This document shows, piece after piece, positions 48,434 to 56,689 of a DNA stretch of 64,000 nucleotides. The position numbers and the translations under genes are program-made. Source of the stretch: Nocardioides psychrotolerans (GTDB taxonomy: Bacteria > Actinomycetota > Actinomycetes > Propionibacteriales > Nocardioidaceae); contig NZ_FOQG01000011.1 of NCBI RefSeq assembly GCF_900113685.1, positions 94,789-158,788 of the forward strand, in the 5' to 3' direction. Numbering within the stretch: position 1 is the stretch's first letter; the number at the start of each line of letters is the position of its first letter. Below the pieces are notes generated by a model. That model had not been told where the DNA came from and did not search any database. It worked only from the letters and a program-made list of their open reading frames with translations.

Positions 48434-48823
48434 TCAGGCCGAGGCGGCCTTGCGCCTCTTGGCGTTGGCCCGGTGCAGGTGGGCCGGACCGATCTGGCCG
48501 CCGCGCAGCAGCTCGAGGCGCTCCTTGAGGATGTCCTCGAGCTCCTTCTCCGAGCGACGCTCGAGCAGCATGTCCCAGTGGGTGCGCGCGGGCTTCCCTG
48601 CCTTCTCGATCGGCTTGATGCCGGCCGTGCTCAGGCCCTCGGCGCCGCAGCGCGGGCACTCCCACAGCGCGGGGATGTCCGCCTCGATCGACATGGTGAT
48701 CTCGAACTCGTGCCCTTGCGAGCACCGGTAACCGACCTGCTGACGAGCGGCGAACTCGATGCCGCGCTCGTCCTCGAAGCTCTGGCCTCCGAGTCGTGCG
48801 CCACGCAATGTGCGCTCCGCCAT
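48434..48823 (-). CDS. rbpA: RNA polymerase-binding protein RbpA
   Basis: 129 residues. RbpA binds RNA polymerase and the main sigma factor and stabilises open promoter complexes. YRCSQGHEFEITMS and ALWECPRCGAEG form the central domain with cysteines for zinc; the C-terminal helix KARTHWDMLLERRSEKELEDILKERLELLRGGQ-like region carries the sigma-binding part. GGAGG precedes the ATG. A sigma-R-like promoter lies about 110 bases upstream. Confidence 0.96.
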   Translation of the reverse strand: MAERTLRGARLGGQSFEDERGIEFAARQQVGYRCSQGHEFEITMSIEADIPALWECPRCGAEGLSTAGIKPIEKAGKPARTHWDMLLERRSEKELEDILKERLELLRGGQIGPAHLHRANAKRRKAASA

Positions 48824-48932
48824 GAGGCACCTCCAGACGTTAATTTCCCCCGTGGATGTTCCTGAGGTGTCCTGTACCCGTGTTTCGTGGTGTCGACACG
48901 CGGGATGTTGTCAGGAGCACCTCGTGGAACTC

Positions 48933-48959
48933 AACGTTAGCGACACCGGCCAAGATTCC
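48933..48959 (-). promoter_or_regulatory. Possible sigma-R-type promoter of rbpA
   Basis: On the minus strand GGAAT (48959-48955) is followed by 18 bases and CGTT (48936-48933). This fits the GGAAT-N18-GTT sites of the thiol-stress sigma factor SigR in Streptomyces, where rbpA is a known target. Match by eye only. Confidence 0.5.
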
Positions 48960-49024
48960 TGCAATTACGACACATTCCCTGGGTATGTCAACGCGGGTGC
49001 CACGGTGCGGACGGGCCGGTCGCC

Positions 49025-50380
49025 TCAGACCGAGCGGGGCACGGCGTTGCCGGCCTGCTCGATGCCACGCCTGGTGTCGACCTTGAGCAGCAGCGCGCCG
49101 CCCACGACGAAGAAGAAGATCAGGGCGAAGATGGCCGGCCGGTAGGAACCACTGAGCTGGTAGACCAGCCCGAAGACGAGCGTCCCGAACCACGAGGTCC
49201 CGCGGTCCATCGCATGGTAGAAGCTGAAGTACTCCGCCTCCTTGCCGCGCGGGATCAGTAGCGAGAAGTAGGAGCGGGCCAGCGCCTGGGTGCCGCCGAG
49301 GACCACGCCGATGGCCACGCCGAGCACCAGGAACGGCACCAGCTGTCCCTCGGGGAGGAACAGCGCGACCGTCACGATGGCCATCCAGATCACCAGCCCG
49401 ACCAGGATGACCGGTTTGGCGCCGTAGCGGGCCGCGGCGCGGCCGAAGCCGAGCGCTCCGGCGACGGCGACCGCCTGCACGAGCAGGTACGTCGCCAGCA
49501 CGGTGCCCGTCGCGAAGCCCAGCTCCTCGACGCCGTAGATCGACGCGGACGCGATGACGGTCTGGATGCCGTCGTTGAAGAACAGGTAGGCGACCAGGAA
49601 GGTCAGCGCGACGGGATAGTTGCGCATGTCCTTGAGCGTCGCCCAGAGCTGGCCGAAGCTGCGCGAGACGATGCCGCCGCTGACCGGCTCGAGGGCGGCG
49701 ACCGGGTGGTTGCGGATGCCGAGGTAGGGGATCAACGTGAAGCCGGCCCACCAGAGGGCGGCCGAGAGCATGCTCAGGCGCACGGCGAAGCCCTCGCTCA
49801 TGCCGAGGCTGTCGTGGAAGCTGACCATCACGAAGTTGATCGCGAGCAGGATGCCACCGCCGGCGTAGCCGTAGGCCCACCCGCGCGAGGACACGTGATC
49901 GCGCTCCTCCTCGGTGGAGATCAGGCAGAGCAACGCGTCGTTGAAGACCGCGGAGGCACCGAAGCAGATGTTGGCGACGATGAAGGAGATGGCGCCGAGC
50001 TGCCAGTTGTCACCGGTGACGAAGAACAACAAGGAGGCGGCGAGAGCGCCGGCCCATGCGAAGCCGGCGAGCATGTCCTTCTTGCGCTCGGTCCGGTCGG
50101 CGACGGCTCCCAGCAGCGGCAGCAGCACGGCCGAGAGGAGCGTGGAGGCGGTGATGATGAAGGAAGGCAGTGCACCCGGCGCGACGGAGAGCCCGAGGAC
50201 CGAGATCCGGTCATCGACGGCGGCCTCCTTCGCGATCGCGATCAGGTAGGGCGCGAAGAGCACGCCGGCGATCGTGGTCGAGAACGCGCTGTTGGCCCAG
50301 TCGTAGTAGTACCAGGCCTTCTGCTCCTTGGCCCGGTTGAGCGGTCCCAGGTCAGCGACCCCGGGTGTCTGTGTCGTCAT
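49025..50380 (-). CDS. MFS transporter, UMF1/Atg22-like
   Basis: 451 residues with about 12 membrane segments. KAWYYYDWANSAFSTTIAGVLFAPYL is the N-terminal signature of the UMF1 (vacuole effluxer Atg22-like) group, whose bacterial substrates are not well known. FGLVYQLSGSYRPAIFALIFFFVVGGALLLKVD ends the domain. GGAGGGAGAC lies before ATG 50380. The start overlaps the upstream phosphodiesterase stop by ATGA, so the two are coupled. Confidence 0.9.
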   Translation of the reverse strand: MTTQTPGVADLGPLNRAKEQKAWYYYDWANSAFSTTIAGVLFAPYLIAIAKEAAVDDRISVLGLSVAPGALPSFIITASTLLSAVLLPLLGAVADRTERKKDMLAGFAWAGALAASLLFFVTGDNWQLGAISFIVANICFGASAVFNDALLCLISTEEERDHVSSRGWAYGYAGGGILLAINFVMVSFHDSLGMSEGFAVRLSMLSAALWWAGFTLIPYLGIRNHPVAALEPVSGGIVSRSFGQLWATLKDMRNYPVALTFLVAYLFFNDGIQTVIASASIYGVEELGFATGTVLATYLLVQAVAVAGALGFGRAAARYGAKPVILVGLVIWMAIVTVALFLPEGQLVPFLVLGVAIGVVLGGTQALARSYFSLLIPRGKEAEYFSFYHAMDRGTSWFGTLVFGLVYQLSGSYRPAIFALIFFFVVGGALLLKVDTRRGIEQAGNAVPRSV

Positions 50381-51210
50381 GCTGTCTCCCTCCATTGCCC
50401 GCGCTCCTCGAGCACGGTCTTCAGCACATCGGTGCGGTCCGTGAACAGGCCGTCGACGCCCCGGTCGAGAAGCTCCCTCATCTCGTCCGGGTGGTCGATC
50501 GTCCACACGTGCACGTGCTTGCCCGCCGCATGGGCGCGCCGCACGAGACCGGGTGTGGCGATGACCCACCGGCCACGCCGGTGGGGGATCTGGAGGGCGG
50601 CGACGCGCCCATGGGTCAGCAGGTCGGCCAGCCACCCGCTCGGCAGGAGCCGGAACGCCGCCGCTTCGAGGGGGTGGGCCGACGTCGGCACCAGGCCGGC
50701 GGTGAGCTCCCGGAAGCGATGCAGCCGGCTGCGGGAGAACGACCCGACCAGGACCCGGTCCTCGGCGCCCCTGGCGGTGATGAAGTCGGCCAGCGGGGCG
50801 ACCGCACCGTCGGACTTGAGGTCGATGTTGAAGCGAGCCCGCGGGAACTCCTCGAAGAGCTCGGCCAGGGTGGGGACCCGCTCCCGTCCGCCGACCAGCG
50901 CGTCGCGCACCTCGGCGTACGACGCGGAGGCGATCTCGCCGGTCCGGTCGGTGACGCGGTCGAGGACCCGGTCGTGGAAGGCGAGCAGGACCCCGTCGCG
51001 GGTGGCGTGGACGTCGGTCTCGAGGTAGTCGTAGCCGAGGTCGACGGCGTGGCGGAAGGCGGACATCGTGTTCTCGAGACCCTCGATGTCGGGGTGGTAG
51101 ACCCCGCCGCGGTGCGCGAACGCGAGCACCGACCCCGGTTGCTTCCTGACCTCGTCGAGGTAGGGGAATCCGGTCCTCGGCGACGTCACGGATGCAGTAT
51201 TCACCCACAC
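50377..51210 (-). CDS. Glycerophosphodiester phosphodiesterase
   Basis: Up to 277 residues. The GDPD motifs are FAHRGGVYHPDIEGLENTMSAF, DYLETDVHATRDGVLLAFHD and the late HVWTIDHPDEMRELLDRGVDGLFTD. It hydrolyses glycerophosphodiesters from lipid turnover. No signal peptide is visible. The start is uncertain: GTG 51210, 51204 or 51195-51189 are in frame. It is coupled to the downstream MFS transporter, which may import or export its substrate or product. Confidence 0.92.
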   Translation of the reverse strand: MWVNTASVTSPRTGFPYLDEVRKQPGSVLAFAHRGGVYHPDIEGLENTMSAFRHAVDLGYDYLETDVHATRDGVLLAFHDRVLDRVTDRTGEIASASYAEVRDALVGGRERVPTLAELFEEFPRARFNIDLKSDGAVAPLADFITARGAEDRVLVGSFSRSRLHRFRELTAGLVPTSAHPLEAAAFRLLPSGWLADLLTHGRVAALQIPHRRGRWVIATPGLVRRAHAAGKHVHVWTIDHPDEMRELLDRGVDGLFTDRTDVLKTVLEERGQWRETA

Positions 51211-51228
51211 GAGGGGTTTGGGGGCGGC

Positions 51229-51858
51229 TCAGATCCAGGAGGCGGCGTCGGCGTCGCCGAGCAGGACCGGCAGGGCGGCGACCCAGCGGCGTACGAGGAG
51301 CTCGTGGGAGGCGCGGTCGCCCCCGAGGAGACCGGTCATCGCGGCGCCGGTGAGCAGGTCGATGGTGAACTGGACCAGTGTCGGGACCCGGGCGTCGGTC
51401 GTGCCGACGACCTCGGTGACGGCGCGGTGCACGGCCTCGAACACGGTGCGCTCCACGGGCACCAGGGCGTCGCGGAGGGCGGTGTCGGTGCGGGCGGCGA
51501 CCCAGAGCTCGAGGACGACCAAGAAGGCCGGGTGCTCGAGGTCGCTGCGCACGACGGTCACGGCGCGCACCCAGGACGGTGTCGCGGCCTCGTCGGAGGA
51601 CGGGGGGTTGCCGGCGCGCAGGACGCCGAGGCGACGGCGGGCGACGTCCTCGACCACGGCCACCATGAGCGAGGCGCGGGTAGGGAAGTGGTGCAGCAGC
51701 GTGCCGCGGGCGACGCCGGCGCGTTCCTGGACCTCGGCGATCGTGGTGGCCGCGTGCCCGCGCTCCAGGAGGCAGTCGAAGGTGGCGTCCAGGACCCGGG
51801 CCCGGGTGGCGGCCGTGCGCTCGCCCTGGGTGCGCCGGGTGGCCGGGCTCGGTGACAT
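51229..51858 (-). CDS. TetR-family transcriptional regulator
   Basis: 209 residues. The helix-turn-helix is AATTIAEVQERAGVARGTLLHHFPTRASLM, followed by a ligand-binding helical domain. ATG 51858 is chosen because TACCGT lies six bases upstream. It is divergent from the SRPBCC-thiolase-crotonase fusion, its most likely target, with a small inverted repeat in the shared gap. Confidence 0.93.
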   Translation of the reverse strand: MSPSPATRRTQGERTAATRARVLDATFDCLLERGHAATTIAEVQERAGVARGTLLHHFPTRASLMVAVVEDVARRRLGVLRAGNPPSSDEAATPSWVRAVTVVRSDLEHPAFLVVLELWVAARTDTALRDALVPVERTVFEAVHRAVTEVVGTTDARVPTLVQFTIDLLTGAAMTGLLGGDRASHELLVRRWVAALPVLLGDADAASWI

Positions 51859-51864
51859 GGGCTC

Positions 51865-51870
51865 ACGGTA
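51865..51870 (-). promoter_or_regulatory. Candidate leaderless -10 (TACCGT) for the TetR gene
   Basis: Minus strand: TACCGT, six bases, ATG 51858. Confidence 0.5.
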
Positions 51871-51888
51871 GCGCCCGGGACAGGGCAT

Positions 51889-51903
51889 ACTGAAACAAAC
51901 AGT
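51889..51903. promoter_or_regulatory. Possible TetR operator
   Basis: ACTG and CAGT flank AAACAAA in the 68-base gap between the divergent TetR and fusion genes. Short and weak. Confidence 0.3.
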
Positions 51904-51926
51904 CCGAACGTACGGGAAGTGAGACC

Positions 51927-54900
51927 ATGAGCCCCTCGAGCCCACGCCGACCCCTGGAGCGGACCCTGAGCCGGACCCTGGGCCAGGGCACAGCCCTGGC
52001 CCGCGTCGCCGCCACGGCGGCGCGCAACCCCGACCTGCGCCGGGGGTTGCTCTCGCAGGTGAGCGGCGGCCGGCTCGGGGGAGGGCCGCCCGAGCCGGCA
52101 GGGGCGTCGCGGTCGGTCGCGGTCCCCGGCGGGGTGGAGGTCCCGGCCCCGGCCGGGGTGGACGACTTCTCGCGCCACGTCCACGCCCAGGCGGAGTGCG
52201 CGGCAGGACCGGCCGACGTAGCGTCGTACGTCCGCGACTTCGGGCAGGCGGCGCAGTGGCTGACGATCCACTCGACCTGGCGGGGCGAGGGGCCCGGCGT
52301 GATCGAGGAGGGCGGACGCTTCGCCCAGCAGATCCTGCTGATGGAGATCCCGGCCGAGGCGCGATGGACGGTGGTGAGCGTCGGCGACACCGGCTTCGAG
52401 CTGCGGGGGACCGGCCCGATGGGCATCACCCTGGGCCTGTGGTGCACGGTCGCCGCGTCGGGGAGCGGGTCGGTCGTGCGGCTCGACGCCGGGCTCGACG
52501 GCGCTCCGGTGCGCGGCCCCGTCGGCTCGACCGCGGTGCGCAGCGTCGAGAAGGCACTCGTCGCGTCCCTGGGGCTGCTGACGTCCCAGGTCTCGGGCTC
52601 GGCGCCCGCTCGACTGCGGGTCTCGGGCGACCCGGTGCTGCACCTGGCCTCCGGGCGGTCCCTCGACCCCCGGACACCGGTCGTGGTCGGGGTCGGGCAG
52701 GTCGTGCAGCGCGAGCCCGACGCGACGCAGGACCCCGTCGCCCTGTCGGCGGCCGCGCTGCGCGCGGCACTGTCCGACAGCGGTGCCACCTCGGACCTGC
52801 TGGCGCTCGCCGACGCGGTCTACGCGGTGCCCAGTGCTTCGTGGACCTACGGAGACCAGGCGCTCCTGGTCGCCGATGCGCTCGGCGCGCGGCCCGACGA
52901 GACCGTGCAGTCCAGTCCCTACGGTGGCGACGGCGGCCAGCTGGTCGTCAACGATGCGGCGGAGCTCGTCGCCCGCGGAGGCGCCCACGTGGTGCTGATC
53001 AGCGGCGCCGAGGCGGGCTCGACGCTGGCCTGGGTGCAGAAGAACGGCGTCGCGCTGGACTGGCCGCGTCAGGACGAGTCGGTCGCGCCGACTCGCGTCA
53101 TCGGGCTCGACAAGCGACCCAACAACGAGGCCGAGACCGCGGTGGGGCTGGGGGCTCCGATCTACTCATACGCGCTGATGGAGTCGGCGGTGCGGGGTCG
53201 GCTCGGACGCACGCCGGCGCAGCACACGGATGCCGTGGCGCAGCTGTGGGCGGGCTTCTCGGAGATCGCGTCGCGCAACCCGTTCGCGTGGTCTCCGCCG
53301 CGCCAGGGTGCCGAGCGCATCGCGACGGTGACGCCGGACAACCGCGCCGTGTCGTCGCCCTACACGAAGCTGATGTGCGCCAACCTCCAGGTCGACCTCG
53401 CGGCGGGGTCGATCGTGACCAGCGTGGCGGCTGCCGAGGCGGCTGGAGTGCCGCAGGACCGGTGGGTGTTCGTGCACGCCGGCGCCTCGGCGTACGACGA
53501 GTGGTTCGTCTCGGAGCGTGCCGACCTCTCCCGCTCCCCGGCGATCGCGGCGCTCGGGGCGGCCGCGCTCGACCACGCGGGTGTGGGCATCGAGGACGTG
53601 GCGCACGTGGACCTCTACGCCTGCTTCCCGTCCGCCGTCGAGATCAGTGCGGAGGCTCTGGGACTGCCCGTGGGCGATCCGTCCCGTCCGTTGACGGTGA
53701 CCGGGGGGCTGACCTTCGCGGGTGGTCCGGGCAACAACTACGGCAGTCACGCCATCGCGTCGATGGTGCCGGTGCTGCGCGCCGATCCGACCTCACGGGG
53801 GCTCTGCACGTCGCTGGGCTGGTATGCCACCAAGCACTCGCTGGGCCTCTACTCGGCCACCCCGCCCGAACAGGCCTACGCCCACCTGCGACCCGTGGTC
53901 GAGCAGCCGCCGAAGCGACCGGTCATGACGTCCTACGACGGCGAGGCGGTCGTCGAGGCCTACACCGTGCCCTACGAGCGCGACGGGTCGCCGGAGGCGG
54001 GGATCCTCAGCCTGCTCACGCCGTCGGGGGTGCGGGTGCTCGTGCGCACCGTGGACCCGACGGTGGTCGGCGCACTCACCGACGGTGACCTGTTGGGGAT
54101 GCGCGTGCTGGTCGCCGGGGAGTCGGTGACGGTCCTCGGTGCCGGCGACGGGGCGCTGCCTCCTCCGCCGGCCCCATCGGTGCGGCGCTCGCTCGAAGGT
54201 GCGGTGCTGGTGGTGACCCTGGACCGCCCCGAGGTGCGCAACGCGATCGACGCGCGGACCGCCGAGGCACTCGAGCGCGCCATCGACGACGCCGAGGCGG
54301 ACCCGCGGGTGCGGGCGATCGTGCTCACCGGCGCCGGTGACACGTTCTGCGCGGGAATGGACCTCAAGGCCGCGGCACGCGGCGAGCTGCCCCTGACCGC
54401 TGGGCGCGGGCCGCTCGGCCTGACCGCGCGCCCGCCGGTGAAGCCACTCCTCGTCGCTGTGGAGGGCAGCGCGCTCGCGGGTGGGTGCGAGCTGGCGCTC
54501 GCCGCCGACCTGATCGTGGCGGCCTCCGACGCGGTCTTCGGCATCCCCGAGGTCAAGCGCGGCCTCGCCGCAGCAGCCGGGGGAGTCCTGCGGCTGCGCG
54601 AGCGGTTGCCCCGGAACGTGGCGATGGAGATGGCACTGCTCGGGGAGCCGGTGTCATCGGTGCGGCTGGCTGAGCTGGGGCTGGTGAACCGCGTCACCTC
54701 GCCCGGTGAGGCGCTCGCGGTCGCGGTCGCGCTGGCGCAGGCGATCGCTGCCAACGCGCCGCTCAGCGTCGCCGTGGGCAAGCGGATCGTCGATGAGTCG
54801 CCCGGTTGGCCGGCCGAGGAGGCCTTCGACCGGCAGACCGAGCTGGCCTCGCCCGTCATCCTCTCCGACGACGCCCGCGAGGGTGTCGAGGCGTTCGGCG

Positions 54901-54932
54901 AGCGTCGTACGCCGCGGTGGAGCGGCCGCTGA
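51927..54932 (+). CDS. Three-domain fusion: SRPBCC, thiolase-like, enoyl-CoA hydratase
   Basis: 1001 residues in one frame. About 80-235 is an SRPBCC-like domain (VRDFGQAAQWLTIHSTWRG). About 245-665 is a SCP2-type acetyl-CoA acetyltransferase-like domain with HVDLYACFPSAVEIS (Cys566) and GGLTFAGGPGNNYGSHAIASM, then a short OB-like part. From about 750 is a crotonase with oxyanion-hole segments AGMDLKAAARG and EGSALAGGCELALAADL and Glu in GIPEVKRGL. This suggests a multi-step CoA-thioester enzyme, perhaps in fatty or steroid side-chain degradation, and the TetR gene next door would control it. Whether the thiolase part is active is unsure. Confidence 0.85.
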   Translation: MSPSSPRRPLERTLSRTLGQGTALARVAATAARNPDLRRGLLSQVSGGRLGGGPPEPAGASRSVAVPGGVEVPAPAGVDDFSRHVHAQAECAAGPADVASYVRDFGQAAQWLTIHSTWRGEGPGVIEEGGRFAQQILLMEIPAEARWTVVSVGDTGFELRGTGPMGITLGLWCTVAASGSGSVVRLDAGLDGAPVRGPVGSTAVRSVEKALVASLGLLTSQVSGSAPARLRVSGDPVLHLASGRSLDPRTPVVVGVGQVVQREPDATQDPVALSAAALRAALSDSGATSDLLALADAVYAVPSASWTYGDQALLVADALGARPDETVQSSPYGGDGGQLVVNDAAELVARGGAHVVLISGAEAGSTLAWVQKNGVALDWPRQDESVAPTRVIGLDKRPNNEAETAVGLGAPIYSYALMESAVRGRLGRTPAQHTDAVAQLWAGFSEIASRNPFAWSPPRQGAERIATVTPDNRAVSSPYTKLMCANLQVDLAAGSIVTSVAAAEAAGVPQDRWVFVHAGASAYDEWFVSERADLSRSPAIAALGAAALDHAGVGIEDVAHVDLYACFPSAVEISAEALGLPVGDPSRPLTVTGGLTFAGGPGNNYGSHAIASMVPVLRADPTSRGLCTSLGWYATKHSLGLYSATPPEQAYAHLRPVVEQPPKRPVMTSYDGEAVVEAYTVPYERDGSPEAGILSLLTPSGVRVLVRTVDPTVVGALTDGDLLGMRVLVAGESVTVLGAGDGALPPPPAPSVRRSLEGAVLVVTLDRPEVRNAIDARTAEALERAIDDAEADPRVRAIVLTGAGDTFCAGMDLKAAARGELPLTAGRGPLGLTARPPVKPLLVAVEGSALAGGCELALAADLIVAASDAVFGIPEVKRGLAAAAGGVLRLRERLPRNVAMEMALLGEPVSSVRLAELGLVNRVTSPGEALAVAVALAQAIAANAPLSVAVGKRIVDESPGWPAEEAFDRQTELASPVILSDDAREGVEAFGERRTPRWSGR

Positions 54933-54948
54933 GCTGGGTCCCTGGGGT

Positions 54949-55011
54949 TGCGGATTGGTCACCAACCGCAGTCCCAAGGCCCCAGGACGTGCGGTTGGTG
55001 ACCAATCCGCA
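54949..55011. repeat. 63-base inverted-repeat element, copy E
   Basis: Arms 54949-54970 and 54990-55011 are exact complements around 19 bases. It starts 16 bases after the fusion-gene stop, before the convergent MurA-like gene. Its loop shares most bases with the loop of copy A. Confidence 0.92.
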
Positions 55012-55049
55012 TGTCCTGGGGCACCGCGCGAACAGCCGCGAGCAACCGC

Positions 55050-56576
55050 TCAGATGTCGCGGAACGTCTCGATGGAGGCGCCGAGCTCGTTGAGCCGCTC
55101 GGCGAGGTCCTCATAGCCACGGTGGATGACGTAGGTGCCACGGAGGACCGAGGTGCCCTTGGAGGCGAGCATGGCGAGAAGGATGACGACGGCGGGGCGC
55201 AGGGCCGGGGGACACATGAGCTCGGCGCCGGTCCAGTTGGTGGGGCCCTCGATCATCACGCGGTGCGGGTCGAGGAGCTTGACGTGCCCGCCCAGCTTGT
55301 TGAGGTCGGTGAGGTAGATGGCGCGGTTGTCGTAGACCCAGTCGTGCAGGTAGGTCTGCCCGTCGGCGACGGCCGCGATGACAGCGAAGAACGGCAGGTT
55401 GTCGATGTTGAGGCCGGGGAACGGCATCGGGTGGATCTTGTCCAGCGGGGCATGCAGGTCCGAGGGCTGGGTGGTGAGATCGACGAGGCGGGTGTTGCCG
55501 TTGGCGGCGACGTACTCCTCGGTGCGCGAGTAGTCGAGTCCCATCTCCTCGAGCAGCGCGAGCTCGATCTCGAGGAACTCGATCGGCGCCCGGCGGATGG
55601 TGATGGACGACTTCGTCACGATGGCCGCGGCCAGCAGCGACATCGCCTCGATCGGGTCCTCGCTGGGGGAGTAGTCGACGTCGACGTCGATCTCGGCCAG
55701 GCCGCTGACCGTGAGGGTGGTCGTGCCGATGCCCTCGACGGTGACGCCGAGGCGCTGGAGGTAGAAGCAGAGGTCCTGGACCATGTAGTTCGACGAGGCG
55801 TTGCGGATGATCGTCGTGCCGGGGTGCAGCGCCGCCGCCATCAGCGCGTTCTCGGTGACGGTGTCGCCACGCTCGGTCAGCACGATGGGGCGCGTCGGCT
55901 CGATCGCCCGGTTGACCTGGGCGTGGTAGAACCGGTCGCTCGCCTTGACCTCGAGGCCGAAGGGGCGCAGCGCGCTCATGTGCGGCTCGACGGTGCGGGT
56001 GCCGAGGTTGCAGCCGCCGGCATAGGGGAGCTCGAAGGTCTCCATCCGGTGCAGCAGCGGGCCGAGGAACATGATGACCGAGCGCGTACGGCGCGCCGCC
56101 TCCTCGTCGAGGTTGCTCAGGTCGAGCTCCTTCGGCGGGATGATCTCGAGGTCATTCTCGTCGTTGAGCCACTTGGTCTGCACGCCGAGGCTGTTGAGGA
56201 CCTCGAGCAGCCGGTTGACCTCCTCGATGCGCGCGACCTTGCGCAGCGTCGTACGCCCGCGATTGAGCAGCGAGGCGCACAGCAGTGCGACGCCGGCGTT
56301 CTTGGACGTCTTGACGTCGATGGAGCCCGAGAGGGTGGTCGGGCCGGTCACGCGCAGGTGCGTCGGACCGGCGCCGAGGGCGACGATCTCGGAGTCGAGC
56401 GCCTCGCCGATGCGGGCGAGCATCTCCAGCGAGAGGTTCTGGTGGCCCTTCTCGATCCGGTTGATCGCGCTCTGGCTGGTGCCGAGCAGGGTAGCCAGCT
56501 GGTGCTGCGTGAGCCCGCGGTGCTTGCGCGCATCCCGGATGAGGTTGCCGATACGACCCTTGTAGTCCGTTGCCAT
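55050..56576 (-). CDS. MurA-like enolpyruvyl transferase with N-terminal HTH domain
   Basis: 508 residues. Residues 5-65 are a Cro/CI helix-turn-helix (LTQHQLATLLGTSQSAINRIEKGHQNLS). Residues 72-508 are an EPSP-synthase-type two-domain fold of the UDP-GlcNAc enolpyruvyl transferase family: SKNAG near 91-95, the loop YAGGCNLG with Cys189 at the position of the catalytic Cys of E. coli MurA, and RGGYEDL-like C-terminal segments. Similar HTH fusions are found in actinobacteria beside a normal MurA, so this may be a regulator-enzyme hybrid rather than the essential enzyme. ATG 56576 is supported by TACCGT six bases upstream. Confidence 0.85.
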   Translation of the reverse strand: MATDYKGRIGNLIRDARKHRGLTQHQLATLLGTSQSAINRIEKGHQNLSLEMLARIGEALDSEIVALGAGPTHLRVTGPTTLSGSIDVKTSKNAGVALLCASLLNRGRTTLRKVARIEEVNRLLEVLNSLGVQTKWLNDENDLEIIPPKELDLSNLDEEAARRTRSVIMFLGPLLHRMETFELPYAGGCNLGTRTVEPHMSALRPFGLEVKASDRFYHAQVNRAIEPTRPIVLTERGDTVTENALMAAALHPGTTIIRNASSNYMVQDLCFYLQRLGVTVEGIGTTTLTVSGLAEIDVDVDYSPSEDPIEAMSLLAAAIVTKSSITIRRAPIEFLEIELALLEEMGLDYSRTEEYVAANGNTRLVDLTTQPSDLHAPLDKIHPMPFPGLNIDNLPFFAVIAAVADGQTYLHDWVYDNRAIYLTDLNKLGGHVKLLDPHRVMIEGPTNWTGAELMCPPALRPAVVILLAMLASKGTSVLRGTYVIHRGYEDLAERLNELGASIETFRDI

Positions 56577-56582
56577 ACGTCG

Positions 56583-56601
56583 ACGGTAACTCACATGTGA
56601 G
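56583..56601 (-). promoter_or_regulatory. -10-like TACCGT and overlapping-region palindrome
   Basis: Minus strand: TACCGT (56588-56583), six bases, ATG 56576. Directly upstream is the perfect palindrome CTCACATGTGAG (56590-56601), a candidate operator for the HTH domain of the gene's own product. Confidence 0.5.
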
Positions 56602-56689
56602 ATAACGCCAATCTACCTCGCCCGGGTCTGGACGGACCCCACGCCAGTGGCTTGACCGGTCTCACCAGGGGAGTGCGAGGATCTGCGAC

